Assembly (NCBI RefSeq): GCF_900129875.1
Contig: NZ_FQXC01000002.1
Coordinates: 124,001 to 188,000, forward strand
DNA: 64,000 bases
Direction of reading: 5' to 3'
Source: Marivita hallyeonensis
Lineage (GTDB): Bacteria > Pseudomonadota > Alphaproteobacteria > Rhodobacterales > Rhodobacteraceae
The position numbers and the translations under genes are program-made. Under the pieces are notes generated by a model. The model did not search any database. It was not told the DNA's origin and worked only from the letters and a program-made list of their open reading frames with translations. The first letter of the stretch is position 1, and the number at the start of each line of letters is the position of its first letter. Shown in pieces: positions 36,107 through 45,250 of this stretch.

Positions 36107-38303
36107 CCCAAACGATACGCTGGAGCGGCAGAACGAAAAGCTGCTCAAGATCGCCGACAGTCTGATGCGGCGTGTGGAATACGGGACGTCGCAATCCGGT
36201 GCAGCCTATGCCCAGTTCGAACGCGCGGCGTTGTTGGAAAAGCGTGTGCGAGAACGGACACTCGAACTGGAGCGCACGCTCGATCTTCTGCACGACGCCA
36301 ACGCTCAGCTCGCGCGGGCCAATGACGAGACCGAAGCCGCACGGCGCAACCTTGCCGATGCGATTGAAACCATCTCGGAAGGGTTCGCCCTGTTCGATCC
36401 TCAGGACGTGCTGGTGCTTTGCAACTCGCGGTTTTGCCGCGACTTCAAGGACACCGCAACGGAACTGAAACCGGGCCTGCCATTTGACAGCTATGTTGAC
36501 CGGGTCAGCCGATCAAAGTACCTGAGTCTGCCCGAAACGCAGGATCGCAACGCCTGGGCCAAGATGCGCCGCAAGAAGCACACGGAACGGCGGGTGATGT
36601 TCAACGTCCGGCTTGTCGAGGATCGCTGGCTGCAGGTGTCCGAACAGCGCACCAAGAACAACGGCACCGTGGTTCTTCAGACCGACATCACCGACATCAT
36701 GCGGACCGAACGGCAGGAGCAGGCCAAGCTTCGGGACAAGCAGACCCGCATGATCCGGGCGACGCTGGATCACTTGAACCAAGGCGTGTGCATCTTCGAC
36801 GAGAACGCGCAGCTGGTCGGATGGAACCAGAAAATCGGCACGCTGTTGTCCCTCCCCGCCCGCCGGTTGCGCATTGGCGCCACCTTTGTCGGCTTGCTGG
36901 ATGATCTGGACGACGAATACGAATTCACCCGCGGCATCGATCGCGGGTCGTTCCGCCGTTGGGCCGTGTCGGACGGGTTGCGGCAGCCGATTTCCTTTGA
37001 GGTGCAACGCGGGGACAGCGCGATCCTGCACATCTTCGGTCGCGCGATGCCGGACCGGGGGTTCGTGATCTCCTGTACCGATGTGACGGCCGAACGCGAA
37101 GCGGCGCAGAAGCTGTACGAGTTGAACGAGATCCTTGAGCAGCGCGTCATGGAGCGCACGCTTGAGCTCGAAGATGCGCTAAGCGCCGCCGAGCGGGCGA
37201 ACGCGTCGAAGTCCCGGTTCGTGGCAGCGGCGAGCCATGACCTTTTGCAACCGTTGTCCGCCGCCAAGCTGTTCATGGCGTCGCTGTCAGACAAGCTGGA
37301 CGCCCCGAACGAGCAGGCTGTGCTGTCCAAAGCCGAAACCGCGCTCGAAGCGGCGGAACAGATCATCGACGCGCTCCTCAACATTTCGAAGCTTGAATCG
37401 GACGGTCTGAGCTTTGACATCCGCCCCGTGGCGCTTCGCGAGGTTTTCGATCCCTTGCGCGACGAGATGGGCATTCTGGCCGCCCAGAAGGGGCTCAGAC
37501 TGCGCATCCTTGACAGTTCTCTGGTGGTGAAAACCGACCCCTCGTATCTGCGTCGGATCGTGCAGAACCTGCTGACCAACGCCATTCGCTACACTGACAC
37601 CGGTCGCGTCGTCGTGGGTGCGCGCCGCAATGGCGAATCCGCGCGGATCGAGGTTTGGGACACCGGACCCGGGATCGCCGAAGAAGACCAAAATTCGATT
37701 TTCGAGGAATTCCGCCGTCTCGACACGAAGGCCAGCAACAACGATGGTCTCGGTCTTGGCCTTGCCATTGTCGAGCGTGCCTGCGCGCGTTTGGGTCATC
37801 CGCTTGGCCTTTGGTCCGAACTCGGGCGCGGATCGTGTTTCATGCTGAACGTGCCACTGGCACATGATGCGGAACTGAGCACACGCAACAAAACGATCAA
37901 CGCGTCGCCCATCGGGCTGACGCAAGCAGGTCTGATCGCACTGCTGGTCGAAAACGATCCGCAGCTGCGCCGCGCGATATCGATCTTGATCGAAAGTTGG
38001 GGCGTCAGCGTGATCGAGGCTGAGGACGCAGAGAGCGCCTTGGATCTGATGGACGATCTGCAGATTTCTCCCGACGCGCTGCTGCTTGACTACCAGCTTG
38101 GCGATGGCCCGACCGGGACGGAGCTGTACGAAGAGCTCACTCGGCGTCTGGGCCGCCTGCCCTGCGCGATTGTCTCGGCAGAAAGATCGACGCACCTGCG
38201 ACAAGAGACGCGACGGCTGGAGATCGAGCTTCTGCTCAAGCCGCTGGATCGCGCGAAACTGATTGAATTTCTTCAGAGTGCCGCATTACGGGCCGGGATC
38301 TGA
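36093..38303 (+). CDS. Hybrid sensor histidine kinase, NahK-like
   Basis: 736-residue cytoplasmic kinase without membrane segments. Order: coiled coil (about 30-80), PAS_7 domain (about 85-200), second PAS-type domain (about 215-340), coiled coil, HisKA with His382 in ASHDLLQPL, HATPase (about 485-600; NLLTNAIRY, DTGPGI, GLGLAI) and a receiver domain (about 620-730) with Asp666 in LLLDYQLGDGP. It would phosphorylate the nearby response regulator or a histidine phosphotransfer protein. The start overlaps the FIST gene. The layout matches NahK/ErcS'-type kinases. Confidence 0.88.
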   Translation: MSLINPNDTLERQNEKLLKIADSLMRRVEYGTSQSGAAYAQFERAALLEKRVRERTLELERTLDLLHDANAQLARANDETEAARRNLADAIETISEGFALFDPQDVLVLCNSRFCRDFKDTATELKPGLPFDSYVDRVSRSKYLSLPETQDRNAWAKMRRKKHTERRVMFNVRLVEDRWLQVSEQRTKNNGTVVLQTDITDIMRTERQEQAKLRDKQTRMIRATLDHLNQGVCIFDENAQLVGWNQKIGTLLSLPARRLRIGATFVGLLDDLDDEYEFTRGIDRGSFRRWAVSDGLRQPISFEVQRGDSAILHIFGRAMPDRGFVISCTDVTAEREAAQKLYELNEILEQRVMERTLELEDALSAAERANASKSRFVAAASHDLLQPLSAAKLFMASLSDKLDAPNEQAVLSKAETALEAAEQIIDALLNISKLESDGLSFDIRPVALREVFDPLRDEMGILAAQKGLRLRILDSSLVVKTDPSYLRRIVQNLLTNAIRYTDTGRVVVGARRNGESARIEVWDTGPGIAEEDQNSIFEEFRRLDTKASNNDGLGLGLAIVERACARLGHPLGLWSELGRGSCFMLNVPLAHDAELSTRNKTINASPIGLTQAGLIALLVENDPQLRRAISILIESWGVSVIEAEDAESALDLMDDLQISPDALLLDYQLGDGPTGTELYEELTRRLGRLPCAIVSAERSTHLRQETRRLEIELLLKPLDRAKLIEFLQSAALRAGI

Positions 38304-38306
38304 CGC

Positions 38307-38750
38307 CTATTCGGCAACCTTCTCTGCCGCCGGATCTGACGCCACGAGGTAATCCTTGACCCGCTCGTGGATCGCGTCCGGCCAGCGCCGAGTTCGCAGG
38401 GCAATCGACTCGGTCAAAACCAATGTCCCGGTCATCGACACGCGCGTCTCGGCGCCGGTGGTGCCGACAATCTCTAGCCACATGCTGCTGCGACGGATTT
38501 CGCGCACCGAGAGCCGCCACGTCAAACGGTCGCCAAGTCTGCTGGGCGCAGGAAACTCCGCGCTGACATTCACAAACGGCAATGACAGATTATCGCTGCC
38601 CTGAACCTGGCTCATCGGCCAATCAAGTGCTTCATCGAGCCAATTCTCGATGACATTGTGCATCATGTCGAAATATCGCGGAAGAAAAACGATTCCAGAT
38701 GGCTCGCAATCACGGAGCATGACATCGTGAACGTATTTATATGCCGGCAT
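38307..38750 (-). CDS. Hot-dog fold acyl-CoA thioesterase
   Basis: 147 residues, 4-hydroxybenzoyl-CoA thioesterase family. The N-terminal motif reads LRDCEPSGIVFLPRYFDM; the position of the catalytic Asp of the Pseudomonas 4-HBT enzyme (DCDPAGI) is Glu here, which is unusual. The substrate is unknown. It ends four bases from the end of the hybrid kinase gene and is convergent with it, so there is no room for an intergenic terminator. The 160 bases upstream, before the EnvZ-like gene, show no motif apart from AT-richness. Confidence 0.8.
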   Translation of the reverse strand: MPAYKYVHDVMLRDCEPSGIVFLPRYFDMMHNVIENWLDEALDWPMSQVQGSDNLSLPFVNVSAEFPAPSRLGDRLTWRLSVREIRRSSMWLEIVGTTGAETRVSMTGTLVLTESIALRTRRWPDAIHERVKDYLVASDPAAEKVAE

Positions 38751-38910
38751 GCCGGGTCGTCCCGTTTGGTTCCCAATGGCTGTCTTATATCGACAGCGCT
38801 CCGTCGTTATCGTCTATAAAAGACGCATTTTACAATATCTTTTGTCCAGAATGCCGGATTTTTTAGCTTGGTGAAAGCGGCCGGTTGCGGGTGTCGGCAT
38901 CGTCCCGCCG

Positions 38911-40209
38911 TCAGCGGGCAATGACGATATCGGCGCGCAGACCGCCCAGTCGTTCACTCTGACTCAAGCGCAGGACACCGCCGTGCACGCGGGCGATATC
39001 CGCCGCGATGGCGAGGCCCAAGCCAACACCCGACCCCTGATCCTGATTGCGTGCGGGATCCAGTCGCACAAAGGGGCGAAGCGCGGCGTCGCGCTGCTCG
39101 GGCGGGATACCCGGTCCGTCATCTTCCACCCTCAAACGCAAAGATTTTTCCCCCAAGGCAACGGACACCTCACACTGTGTTCCGTAGCGGACCGCATTGC
39201 CGATAAGGTTCTCAAGCGCGCGTCGCATGGCCGTCCGGCGCAGGGTGATGGTGCCCTGCCCCTCGGTCTCGGCAAGGGTGACCGGTGTTCCGGCACGCTG
39301 GCTGTCCTCAACAATCGATCGCACGAAGTCCGGTATGGGCGTCGGCTCTGCCTCAGCGCTTTCGGCATTGCCGCGCGCGAAGTCGAGGAAGGCGTCGATC
39401 AGGCGCTGCATATCGTCGATGTCGCGTTCCAATGGTTCGCGTTCTTCGTCTGACAACATCGACACGCCAAGCCGCAATCGGGTGAGCGGTGTGCGCAGGT
39501 CATGACTGACCCCGGACAGCATCATCGTGCGTTGTTCGATCTGGCGTTCAAGCCGCGCGCGCATGTCCAGAAACGCGTGACCCGCTGCTCGCACCTCGAC
39601 CGCCCCGGCAGGCGAATACGGCAATCGCCGGCCCCGACCGAAAGCCTCTGACACCTCAGCCAATCGCGTGATCGGGCGCAGCTGGTTGCGGAGATAAAGA
39701 TAGGCGATGAGGGTCATCAAGGCACCGAAGACCACCATATTGACCAAAAGCTGGTGCGGATTGGACGCAGAGGCCCGTTCGCGGTTGAATTCGATCTTCG
39801 TCAGTTGCTGGCCGTCCCTCGCGGTCCAGACGAATACGGTTCGGTCGTCGACCAGATGCGCCCGCTGAAACCCGACCACGTCCCGGGCCAGCGTGCGTAT
39901 CACGACAATGCCCGAAAAATCGTACCACCGCCTGATGTTGTCTTCCGGAAGATCGGCTGCGTTTGTCGGAAGAAAATCAAGCCGGAGCGCCTCGGCCAAG
40001 GCCGGGTCATCCACCCAGTCAGGCGAAAGCACCGCGTTGATCTCGCGGGCAATCTCGCGGCTCATTTGTTCGGTCACACCTTCGAAATGGCGCTGAATGA
40101 ATACGATCGACACGACAAGCTGCAGTGTGACCACCGGCAGAATGAGAATGAGCGCAGCGCGTCCATAAAGCCCACGGGGCATGTATCGTTTCAACCAGTC
40201 AAACGTCAT
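38911..40209 (-). CDS. EnvZ-like sensor histidine kinase
   Basis: 432-residue inner-membrane kinase: helix 1 (about 17-38), periplasmic sensor region (about 40-155), helix 2 (about 156-174), HAMP, HisKA with His236 in GVSHDLRTPLTRLRLG, and HATPase (NLIGNAVRYG, DDGPGIP, GVGLGLAI). The HDLRTPLTRLR block is that of EnvZ. No OmpR-type partner lies beside it: the neighbours are a thioesterase and an MBL hydrolase. Its stimulus may be osmotic, as in EnvZ, which is only a family-based guess. Confidence 0.85.
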   Translation of the reverse strand: MTFDWLKRYMPRGLYGRAALILILPVVTLQLVVSIVFIQRHFEGVTEQMSREIAREINAVLSPDWVDDPALAEALRLDFLPTNAADLPEDNIRRWYDFSGIVVIRTLARDVVGFQRAHLVDDRTVFVWTARDGQQLTKIEFNRERASASNPHQLLVNMVVFGALMTLIAYLYLRNQLRPITRLAEVSEAFGRGRRLPYSPAGAVEVRAAGHAFLDMRARLERQIEQRTMMLSGVSHDLRTPLTRLRLGVSMLSDEEREPLERDIDDMQRLIDAFLDFARGNAESAEAEPTPIPDFVRSIVEDSQRAGTPVTLAETEGQGTITLRRTAMRRALENLIGNAVRYGTQCEVSVALGEKSLRLRVEDDGPGIPPEQRDAALRPFVRLDPARNQDQGSGVGLGLAIAADIARVHGGVLRLSQSERLGGLRADIVIAR

Positions 40210-40319
40210 GTGGCCACGCTAGCGGACGTGTCTGAAAAACGAAATGAGCAGCCTCCGATGACTTGCATTTTCTCCAGCAGACTGGTGCTGTTGCATGTGA
40301 CCGAGAGTGGATGCGTTCG

Positions 40320-41231
40320 ATGCAAGACCCCCAGCCCGACTTTCGCCCGAAGATCGGAGAGGCAGAGGAAGTTGCCCCGGGCATCCGCCGTCTCGTCGCC
40401 CCCAATCCGTCCCCGATGACCTTTCGCGGCACAAACACCTATCTTGTCGGCGAACGCGAGGTTGCGGTGATCGATCCGGGACCAGAAGACGCAAGCCATT
40501 TGCAGGCCATTCTTGACGCGTGTGCTGGCGCGACGGTCGCCGCCATTCTTGTGACACACGCCCATGTCGACCACTCGCCTCTTGCGGCGCGGCTCAAGGC
40601 AGCGACCGGCGCGCCGATCTACGCGTTCTCGGATGCCACAGGTGGGCGCAGCGCGGTGATGCAGCACTTGGCCGCGACGGGTTTGGTGGGAGGTGGCGAA
40701 GGCGTTGACGCGGGTTTTGCTCCGGACATTTGCCTTCGAACAGGCGACAATGTTGAGATCGAAGGAGCGTCATTGACCGCGCTCCATACGCCGGGCCATT
40801 TCGGTAATCATCTGGCCTTTGCCCTTGGCGATCACCTGTTTTGCGGGGACCTCGTCATGGGCTGGGCCAGTTCGCTGGTTTCGCCGCCTGATGGTGACCT
40901 GACCGATTTCATGGCGTCTTGCCGGATGTTGCGAGAAACGCGCTGGTCAAGCTTTCATGCGGGCCACGGCGCGCCGATTGACGATCCGGCCGCGCGGTTG
41001 GATTGGCTCATCTCGCATCGGCTTTCGCGGGAGGCCGCGATCCTGGATGCTCTGCAGGACAGCCCCGCAACATGCGCCACCTTGGCAGAGCGCATCTACA
41101 CGGATACACCCGCCATCCTCTTGCCCGCCGCGATGCGCAATGTTCTTGCGCATATTATTGATCTATATGGAAAAAAAAGAGTTTTCCCCAAGGGAGAATT
41201 GACCGCTGACGCGGTATTCGAACTGGTCTGA
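40320..41231 (+). CDS. Metallo-beta-lactamase fold hydrolase (LACTB2-like)
   Basis: 303 residues, cytoplasmic. The zinc motif is HAHVDH at residues 80-85; further ligands are in HTPGHFGNH near 155 and FCGDLVMGW near 180, with GHG near 228. A C-terminal winged-helix-like region (about 255-300; AILLPAAMRNVLAHIIDLYGKK) is typical of the LACTB2 group, some of which are nucleases. The ATG giving MQDPQPDF is preferred since GAGTGG is nine bases upstream; an ATG nine bases earlier is also possible. tRNA-Asn follows. Confidence 0.87.
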   Translation: MQDPQPDFRPKIGEAEEVAPGIRRLVAPNPSPMTFRGTNTYLVGEREVAVIDPGPEDASHLQAILDACAGATVAAILVTHAHVDHSPLAARLKAATGAPIYAFSDATGGRSAVMQHLAATGLVGGGEGVDAGFAPDICLRTGDNVEIEGASLTALHTPGHFGNHLAFALGDHLFCGDLVMGWASSLVSPPDGDLTDFMASCRMLRETRWSSFHAGHGAPIDDPAARLDWLISHRLSREAAILDALQDSPATCATLAERIYTDTPAILLPAAMRNVLAHIIDLYGKKRVFPKGELTADAVFELV

Positions 41232-41313
41232 CCCGATAACGTCTCTTTCGACGGTTTTTTTTATCAAACCCTCTGGACGCGCGCCGACACTGTTGCTAAA
41301 CCGCGCCTCGTGT

Positions 41314-41388
41314 TCCGGCGTAGCTCAGCGGTAGAGCAGTTGACTGTTAATCAATTGGTCGTAGGTTCGATCCCTACCGCCGGAGCCA
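41314..41388 (+). tRNA. tRNA-Asn (anticodon GTT)
   Basis: Complete cloverleaf of 75 bases including an encoded CCA. Acceptor stem TCCGGCG/CGCCGGA pairs perfectly, the anticodon loop is CTGTTAA, and the T-arm holds GGTTCGATCC. It lies between the MBL hydrolase and aroQ on the plus strand; no obvious terminator follows. Confidence 0.97.
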
Positions 41389-41515
41389 AAATCAACGAAA
41401 AGGTCCGATCTTGATGTCGCTCGCGCGACACGCGTGATGCGTTTGATGCCGCGGGACGGCTTGCTTGCTTCGGACGAAGCTGGCACTGCTGCGCCACCAA
41501 TGCCGGAGCAGCGCC

Positions 41516-41953
41516 ATGTCGAAGACCGTTTTCCTGATCAATGGACCGAACCTCAACCTACTGGGAAAGCGCGAGCCCGAGATCTACGGCGCGGACACGC
41601 TTGAGGACGTGAAAGAGCGGTGCGCCGCGTTGGCGACCGGCGCAGGTCTGACACTGGACGCCATGCAGTCGAACCACGAGGGTGAGATCATCGACATGAT
41701 CCACCGCGCTCGAGATGAGGCGGCAGCGATTGTGATCAACCCGGGCGCTTTCACGCATACCTCCATCGCGATCTTCGATGCACTGCAGGCTTTCGACGGG
41801 CTGGTCTTCGAGGTCCACATCTCGAACGTCCACAAGCGCGAAGCGTTTAGGCACCACTCCTACGTGTCTGCCCGCGCCGATGGCGTTCTGGCGGGGTTCG
41901 GGGTCGAAGGCTACGAACTTGCGCTGCGGCGGGTGATCAGCCTGTTGGGTTGA
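41516..41953 (+). CDS. aroQ: Type II 3-dehydroquinate dehydratase
   Basis: Small shikimate-pathway dehydratase of 145 residues forming a dodecamer, converting 3-dehydroquinate to 3-dehydroshikimate. The signature [18 protein letters not shown] holds the catalytic Tyr24; NPGAFTHTS binds substrate, and the catalytic His lies in [16 protein letters not shown]. The ATG is chosen since GGAG lies about 10 bases upstream; the open frame begins 17 codons earlier. It is convergent with the Ppx/GppA gene. With the class II DAHP synthase, it shows a second shikimate step in the window. Confidence 0.95.
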   Translation: MSKTVFLINGPNLNLLGKREPEIYGADTLEDVKERCAALATGAGLTLDAMQSNHEGEIIDMIHRARDEAAAIVINPGAFTHTSIAIFDALQAFDGLVFEVHISNVHKREAFRHHSYVSARADGVLAGFGVEGYELALRRVISLLG

Positions 41954-41956
41954 GGC

Positions 41957-43069
41957 TCAGAACGACCCGTCTTCCAGCACACCGTCCGCCGACATCTGGG
42001 CGTAAAGCAATCCCTCGCGCAAACCCCGGTCCGCGACCGACAGGCGATCCGTCGGCCAGCACCTGAGCAAGGCCTGCAGAATTGCCGCGCCGGACATGAT
42101 GAGTGCCTGACGGTCCTGCCCAATACGTGGATCGGCGCGGCGGCCTTCCGGCCCAAGGCGCAGATAGCCCGAAATCACCTTTTCGATCTGGTCCGACGTC
42201 ATACGCAGCCCGTCCACCTTGGTCCGGTCGTAGCGCTTGAGACCCAGATGGCTGGCGGCCACCGTGGTGACAGTGCCGCTTGTGCCGACAATCTGGAAAC
42301 CTTCGCGCGCCTGTTCGTCCTTATAAGGCGCGAATTCGGCGAGGTTTTCCTCGAAATACCAGCTCATCAACGCATAACGCGCGGAATCGCTTTCGACGTC
42401 TGAGAATTGGTCACGCAAGGTCGCAACGCCCAAGGGTACGCTGATCCAGTCCACGACGCGCGCGGCGGGGAACGGGCTGTCCTTGGTGTGAAACCCGGCA
42501 TGCAGGCGCATGATGGCGCGCGGGCGTTCGAAGCTCGGCACAGCGCTCAGGTCAATCCAGACAAGCTCGGTCGAGCCACCGCCGATGTCGACGACAAGCA
42601 GCTGCTCGGTCTTCGTGCTGACGAGCGGCGCACAGGAGATCACTGCGAGCCGCGCTTCTTCCTCGGGCTGTATGATCTCAAGCGTGAGACCGGTTTCGCG
42701 CTTCACCTGGCGGATGAACTCACGTGAATTGTGTGCCCGCCGGCAGGCTTCGGTCGCCACAAGTCGCATCCGACGTACGTCGTGGCGACGGATCTTCTGC
42801 TGACACACGCGAAGCGCCGAGATGGTCCGGTTCATCGACGACCGGCTCAAGCGCCCAGACTTCTCAAGGCCCGCACCCAGTTGAACGGACTTGGAAAAAC
42901 TGTCGACCACGTGGAATTGATTGCCCTTGGGTTGGGCAATCAACATCCGACAACTATTTGTACCCAGATCCAACGCGGCATACAGCTCGGATGGATCGGG
43001 CCTCGACGGCGCGGGGCTCTCAACCGGTTTCGGGAATGCGCCCGCACCTTTGGGACGCTTTGGCGCCAT
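41957..43069 (-). CDS. Ppx/GppA family exopolyphosphatase/phosphatase
   Basis: 370 residues of the actin-like Ppx/GppA fold. After a Pro-rich N-terminus (about 1-28) comes LDLGTNSCRMLI, then EARLAVIS, VDIGGGSTELV near 160 and GTSGTVTTVAA near 260, all family motifs. Members hydrolyse polyphosphate or ppGpp precursors; the size, shorter than E. coli Ppx, does not decide. The ATG giving MAPKRPKG follows GGAAGG; the frame is open 21 codons upstream. It is divergent from the methionine cluster. Confidence 0.88.
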   Translation of the reverse strand: MAPKRPKGAGAFPKPVESPAPSRPDPSELYAALDLGTNSCRMLIAQPKGNQFHVVDSFSKSVQLGAGLEKSGRLSRSSMNRTISALRVCQQKIRRHDVRRMRLVATEACRRAHNSREFIRQVKRETGLTLEIIQPEEEARLAVISCAPLVSTKTEQLLVVDIGGGSTELVWIDLSAVPSFERPRAIMRLHAGFHTKDSPFPAARVVDWISVPLGVATLRDQFSDVESDSARYALMSWYFEENLAEFAPYKDEQAREGFQIVGTSGTVTTVAASHLGLKRYDRTKVDGLRMTSDQIEKVISGYLRLGPEGRRADPRIGQDRQALIMSGAAILQALLRCWPTDRLSVADRGLREGLLYAQMSADGVLEDGSF

Positions 43070-43334
43070 GACTTCGCGCCTTCCGAATTTGTAACTTGCA
43101 TTAAACCTAAGCGGGCGCACGGCGTATCGCAAGCGTCCTGATGGACGATATCGGCTTTATGAACGCGGCTCATGCAAAGGCTGAGAATTTTGGCCTCGGT
43201 GGTGCATCGCATTTGTCACGCCCAGACCCTATTGTTGTTGCAGGGTCGCGGACAGAAGCGGTTAAGTCGAAAACCGACCCTTGGCGCGCGATGCGCTCAA
43301 TTACGAAGGCGCAAATGGCGAAGGAATCGGTTCC

Positions 43335-43640
43335 ATGGCGGATGTCACAGTTGTGTACTGGCGCGATATTCCAGCGCAAATCATCGTTGGCAAAGGCCGT
43401 CGCGGCGCCAAGGCGCAGCTGAGTGAGCGCTTCGAGCAAGCGATTGATCGCGCCGCGATGAAGGTCGGCGCGGCGGACACCGACAGCTACCTCGCTGAAT
43501 GGCGCAAGGCCACGCCTTACGCGATCGACGGAGACGCGCAGGACGTCTGCACGGCAGAGGCCGCGCGACTGGAAGCGGAATACGACGCAGCGCGACTGAA
43601 AGCGCTGATAGACAATGAAGGCTGGGCTGTCGCCCCGTGA
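43335..43640 (+). CDS. Virulence factor family small protein upstream of metF-like gene
   Basis: 101 residues, resembling the small domain annotated as 'virulence factor' (PF13769): ADVTVVYWRDIPAQIIVGKGRRGAK at the start, AIDRAAMKVG in the middle and YDAARLKALIDNEGWAV at the end. Biochemical role is unknown to me. AAGGA lies seven bases upstream of the ATG. It is the first gene of a tight operon with a methylenetetrahydrofolate reductase-like gene 17 bases downstream, so it probably has to do with one-carbon metabolism rather than virulence. Confidence 0.75.
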   Translation: MADVTVVYWRDIPAQIIVGKGRRGAKAQLSERFEQAIDRAAMKVGAADTDSYLAEWRKATPYAIDGDAQDVCTAEAARLEAEYDAARLKALIDNEGWAVAP

Positions 43641-43657
43641 CCCTGAAGGAGGCCATC

Positions 43658-44584
43658 ATGGCTTTGTTGAATTTCCGCAAGCGTGAAGACACGCGGCAGG
43701 CCGGTTCTCCGGACCTGGAGGCGTTCCTGAAAGGCTTCTCCATCGAGGTGATGCCCCGGACCGCCGAAAAGGTTGACGATTTTCAAGCGCTCCTGGCACC
43801 CGGGACGCGCGTCTATATTGCCCATATCGACGGCACGCCGATTGAGGACATGGTTGCCACCGCCCGTCGCCTTGCCGAGGCCGGTTTTCCTGTCATGCCG
43901 CATTTCCCGGCGCGCATCATCAAGGACGACATGATGCTGGCTGACTGGATCGCGCGCTATCAGGGCGAAGCCGGTGTCGAACAGGCGCTTCTCCTCGCGG
44001 GTGGTGTGGCGGAACCTCATGGGGCGTTCCATTCCTCCATGCAGCTTCTAGAGACGGGGCTGTTCGACAAGGCGGGCTTCACGCGACTGCATGTGGCTGG
44101 CCACCCGGAAGGCAACAAGGACATCGATCCGAAGGGCGGCATGAAGAATGTCGAAGACGCTCTGCGCTGGAAGCAGGCGTTTTCCGAACGGACGGACGCG
44201 AAGATGGCCTTGGCCACGCAATTCGCCTTCGACGCCGATCCGATCATCAAATGGGTCGACGACCTGTCTGCAGCGGGGATCACCCTGCCCGTCCATATCG
44301 GGATTGCGGGTCCGGCCAAGCTTCAGACCCTGATCAAATTCGCCATTGCCTGCGGCGTTGGTCCGTCACTCAGGGTTCTGCAAAAGCGCGCGATGGACGT
44401 GTCGAAGCTGCTTTTGCCGTACGAACCGACAGATGTGTTGACCAAGCTTGCCGCGCACAAAGCCAAGAACCCGGACTTCAATATCGAACAGGTGCATTTC
44501 TTCCCGCTTGGCGGGATCAAGACAAACGCGACCTGGGCGATCGAGAACGGCGGTGAGTCCACGGCGCCGGTCTCGGCCCGCTGA
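43658..44584 (+). CDS. Methylenetetrahydrofolate reductase-like protein
   Basis: 308-residue TIM-barrel protein of the MetF superfamily, which reduces 5,10-methylene- to 5-methyl-tetrahydrofolate. Segments such as GFSIEVMPRTAEK, VYIAHIDGTPIEDMV, LLLAGGV, VAGHPEGNKDI and LATQFAFDADPI match the barrel strands of MetF (normally SFEFFPPKT, GDPP, VAGYPE, and TQFFFD). Several canonical motifs are altered, so it may be a divergent isozyme. The ATG is chosen because AAGGAGG lies five bases upstream. It lies in the methionine cluster with a methyl-accepting partner 660 bases downstream. Confidence 0.8.
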   Translation: MALLNFRKREDTRQAGSPDLEAFLKGFSIEVMPRTAEKVDDFQALLAPGTRVYIAHIDGTPIEDMVATARRLAEAGFPVMPHFPARIIKDDMMLADWIARYQGEAGVEQALLLAGGVAEPHGAFHSSMQLLETGLFDKAGFTRLHVAGHPEGNKDIDPKGGMKNVEDALRWKQAFSERTDAKMALATQFAFDADPIIKWVDDLSAAGITLPVHIGIAGPAKLQTLIKFAIACGVGPSLRVLQKRAMDVSKLLLPYEPTDVLTKLAAHKAKNPDFNIEQVHFFPLGGIKTNATWAIENGGESTAPVSAR

Positions 44585-44590
44585 GCTAAG

Positions 44591-45250
44591 ATGCCGGCAC
44601 TTCTGTTCGACCTCGACGGGACCATGCTCAATTCGGACGCGATCCACGAGCAGGTGTACAGGGAACTTTGGGCGTCGCGCGGTCTAGAGATGACGGATGG
44701 GTTCTACATGGCGCATGTGCACGGGCGGCTGAATGTCGACGTGTTTGCCGAATTCCTGCCGGACGAACCGGACCCGCAGGGCCTGAGCGAATGGAAAGAG
44801 GCAGAGTTCCGCGCCCGCCTGCCGCGACCCTACCCGCCGATGCCGGGGGTGCTGGATGTGCTTGAAACGGCGCGCGCTCAAGGATGGGCCGTATCTGTGG
44901 TGACAAACGCGATGCGGCTGAATGCCGACGCGATGCTCGCGGCCATCGGGGCACAAGACTTCGTCGATGACGTGATCATCGGCGAGGAGTGTACCCATGC
45001 CAAACCGCATCCCGAGCCCTATCTGACGGCGATGTCTCGCCTCGAGGTCGCGCACCACGATTGCATCGCCTTCGAGGACAGCCCCACAGGCGTGCGTGCC
45101 GCCACTGCATCCGGTGCGTTTACCATCGGTGTGCGCTCGGCCTTGTCAGACGCAGACCTGCGGGACAACGGCGCCCACGCCACCATCCAGGATTTCACCG
45201 ACACCGCGTTGCCAGCCCTGCTGGACCGCCTCAAAGGAGCCGCCGCATGA
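44591..45250 (+). CDS. HAD-superfamily phosphatase
   Basis: 219-residue haloacid dehalogenase-type hydrolase of the phosphoglycolate phosphatase-like subgroup. Motif I is FDLDGTML with Asp7 and Asp9; motif II is VVTNA near 100; motif IV is FEDSPTGVRAA near 163. The substrate is unknown. It lies seven bases after the MetF-like gene and overlaps the following methyltransferase by four bases, so it is within the cluster, which suggests a repair or recycling task in one-carbon metabolism. Confidence 0.85.
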   Translation: MPALLFDLDGTMLNSDAIHEQVYRELWASRGLEMTDGFYMAHVHGRLNVDVFAEFLPDEPDPQGLSEWKEAEFRARLPRPYPPMPGVLDVLETARAQGWAVSVVTNAMRLNADAMLAAIGAQDFVDDVIIGEECTHAKPHPEPYLTAMSRLEVAHHDCIAFEDSPTGVRAATASGAFTIGVRSALSDADLRDNGAHATIQDFTDTALPALLDRLKGAAA

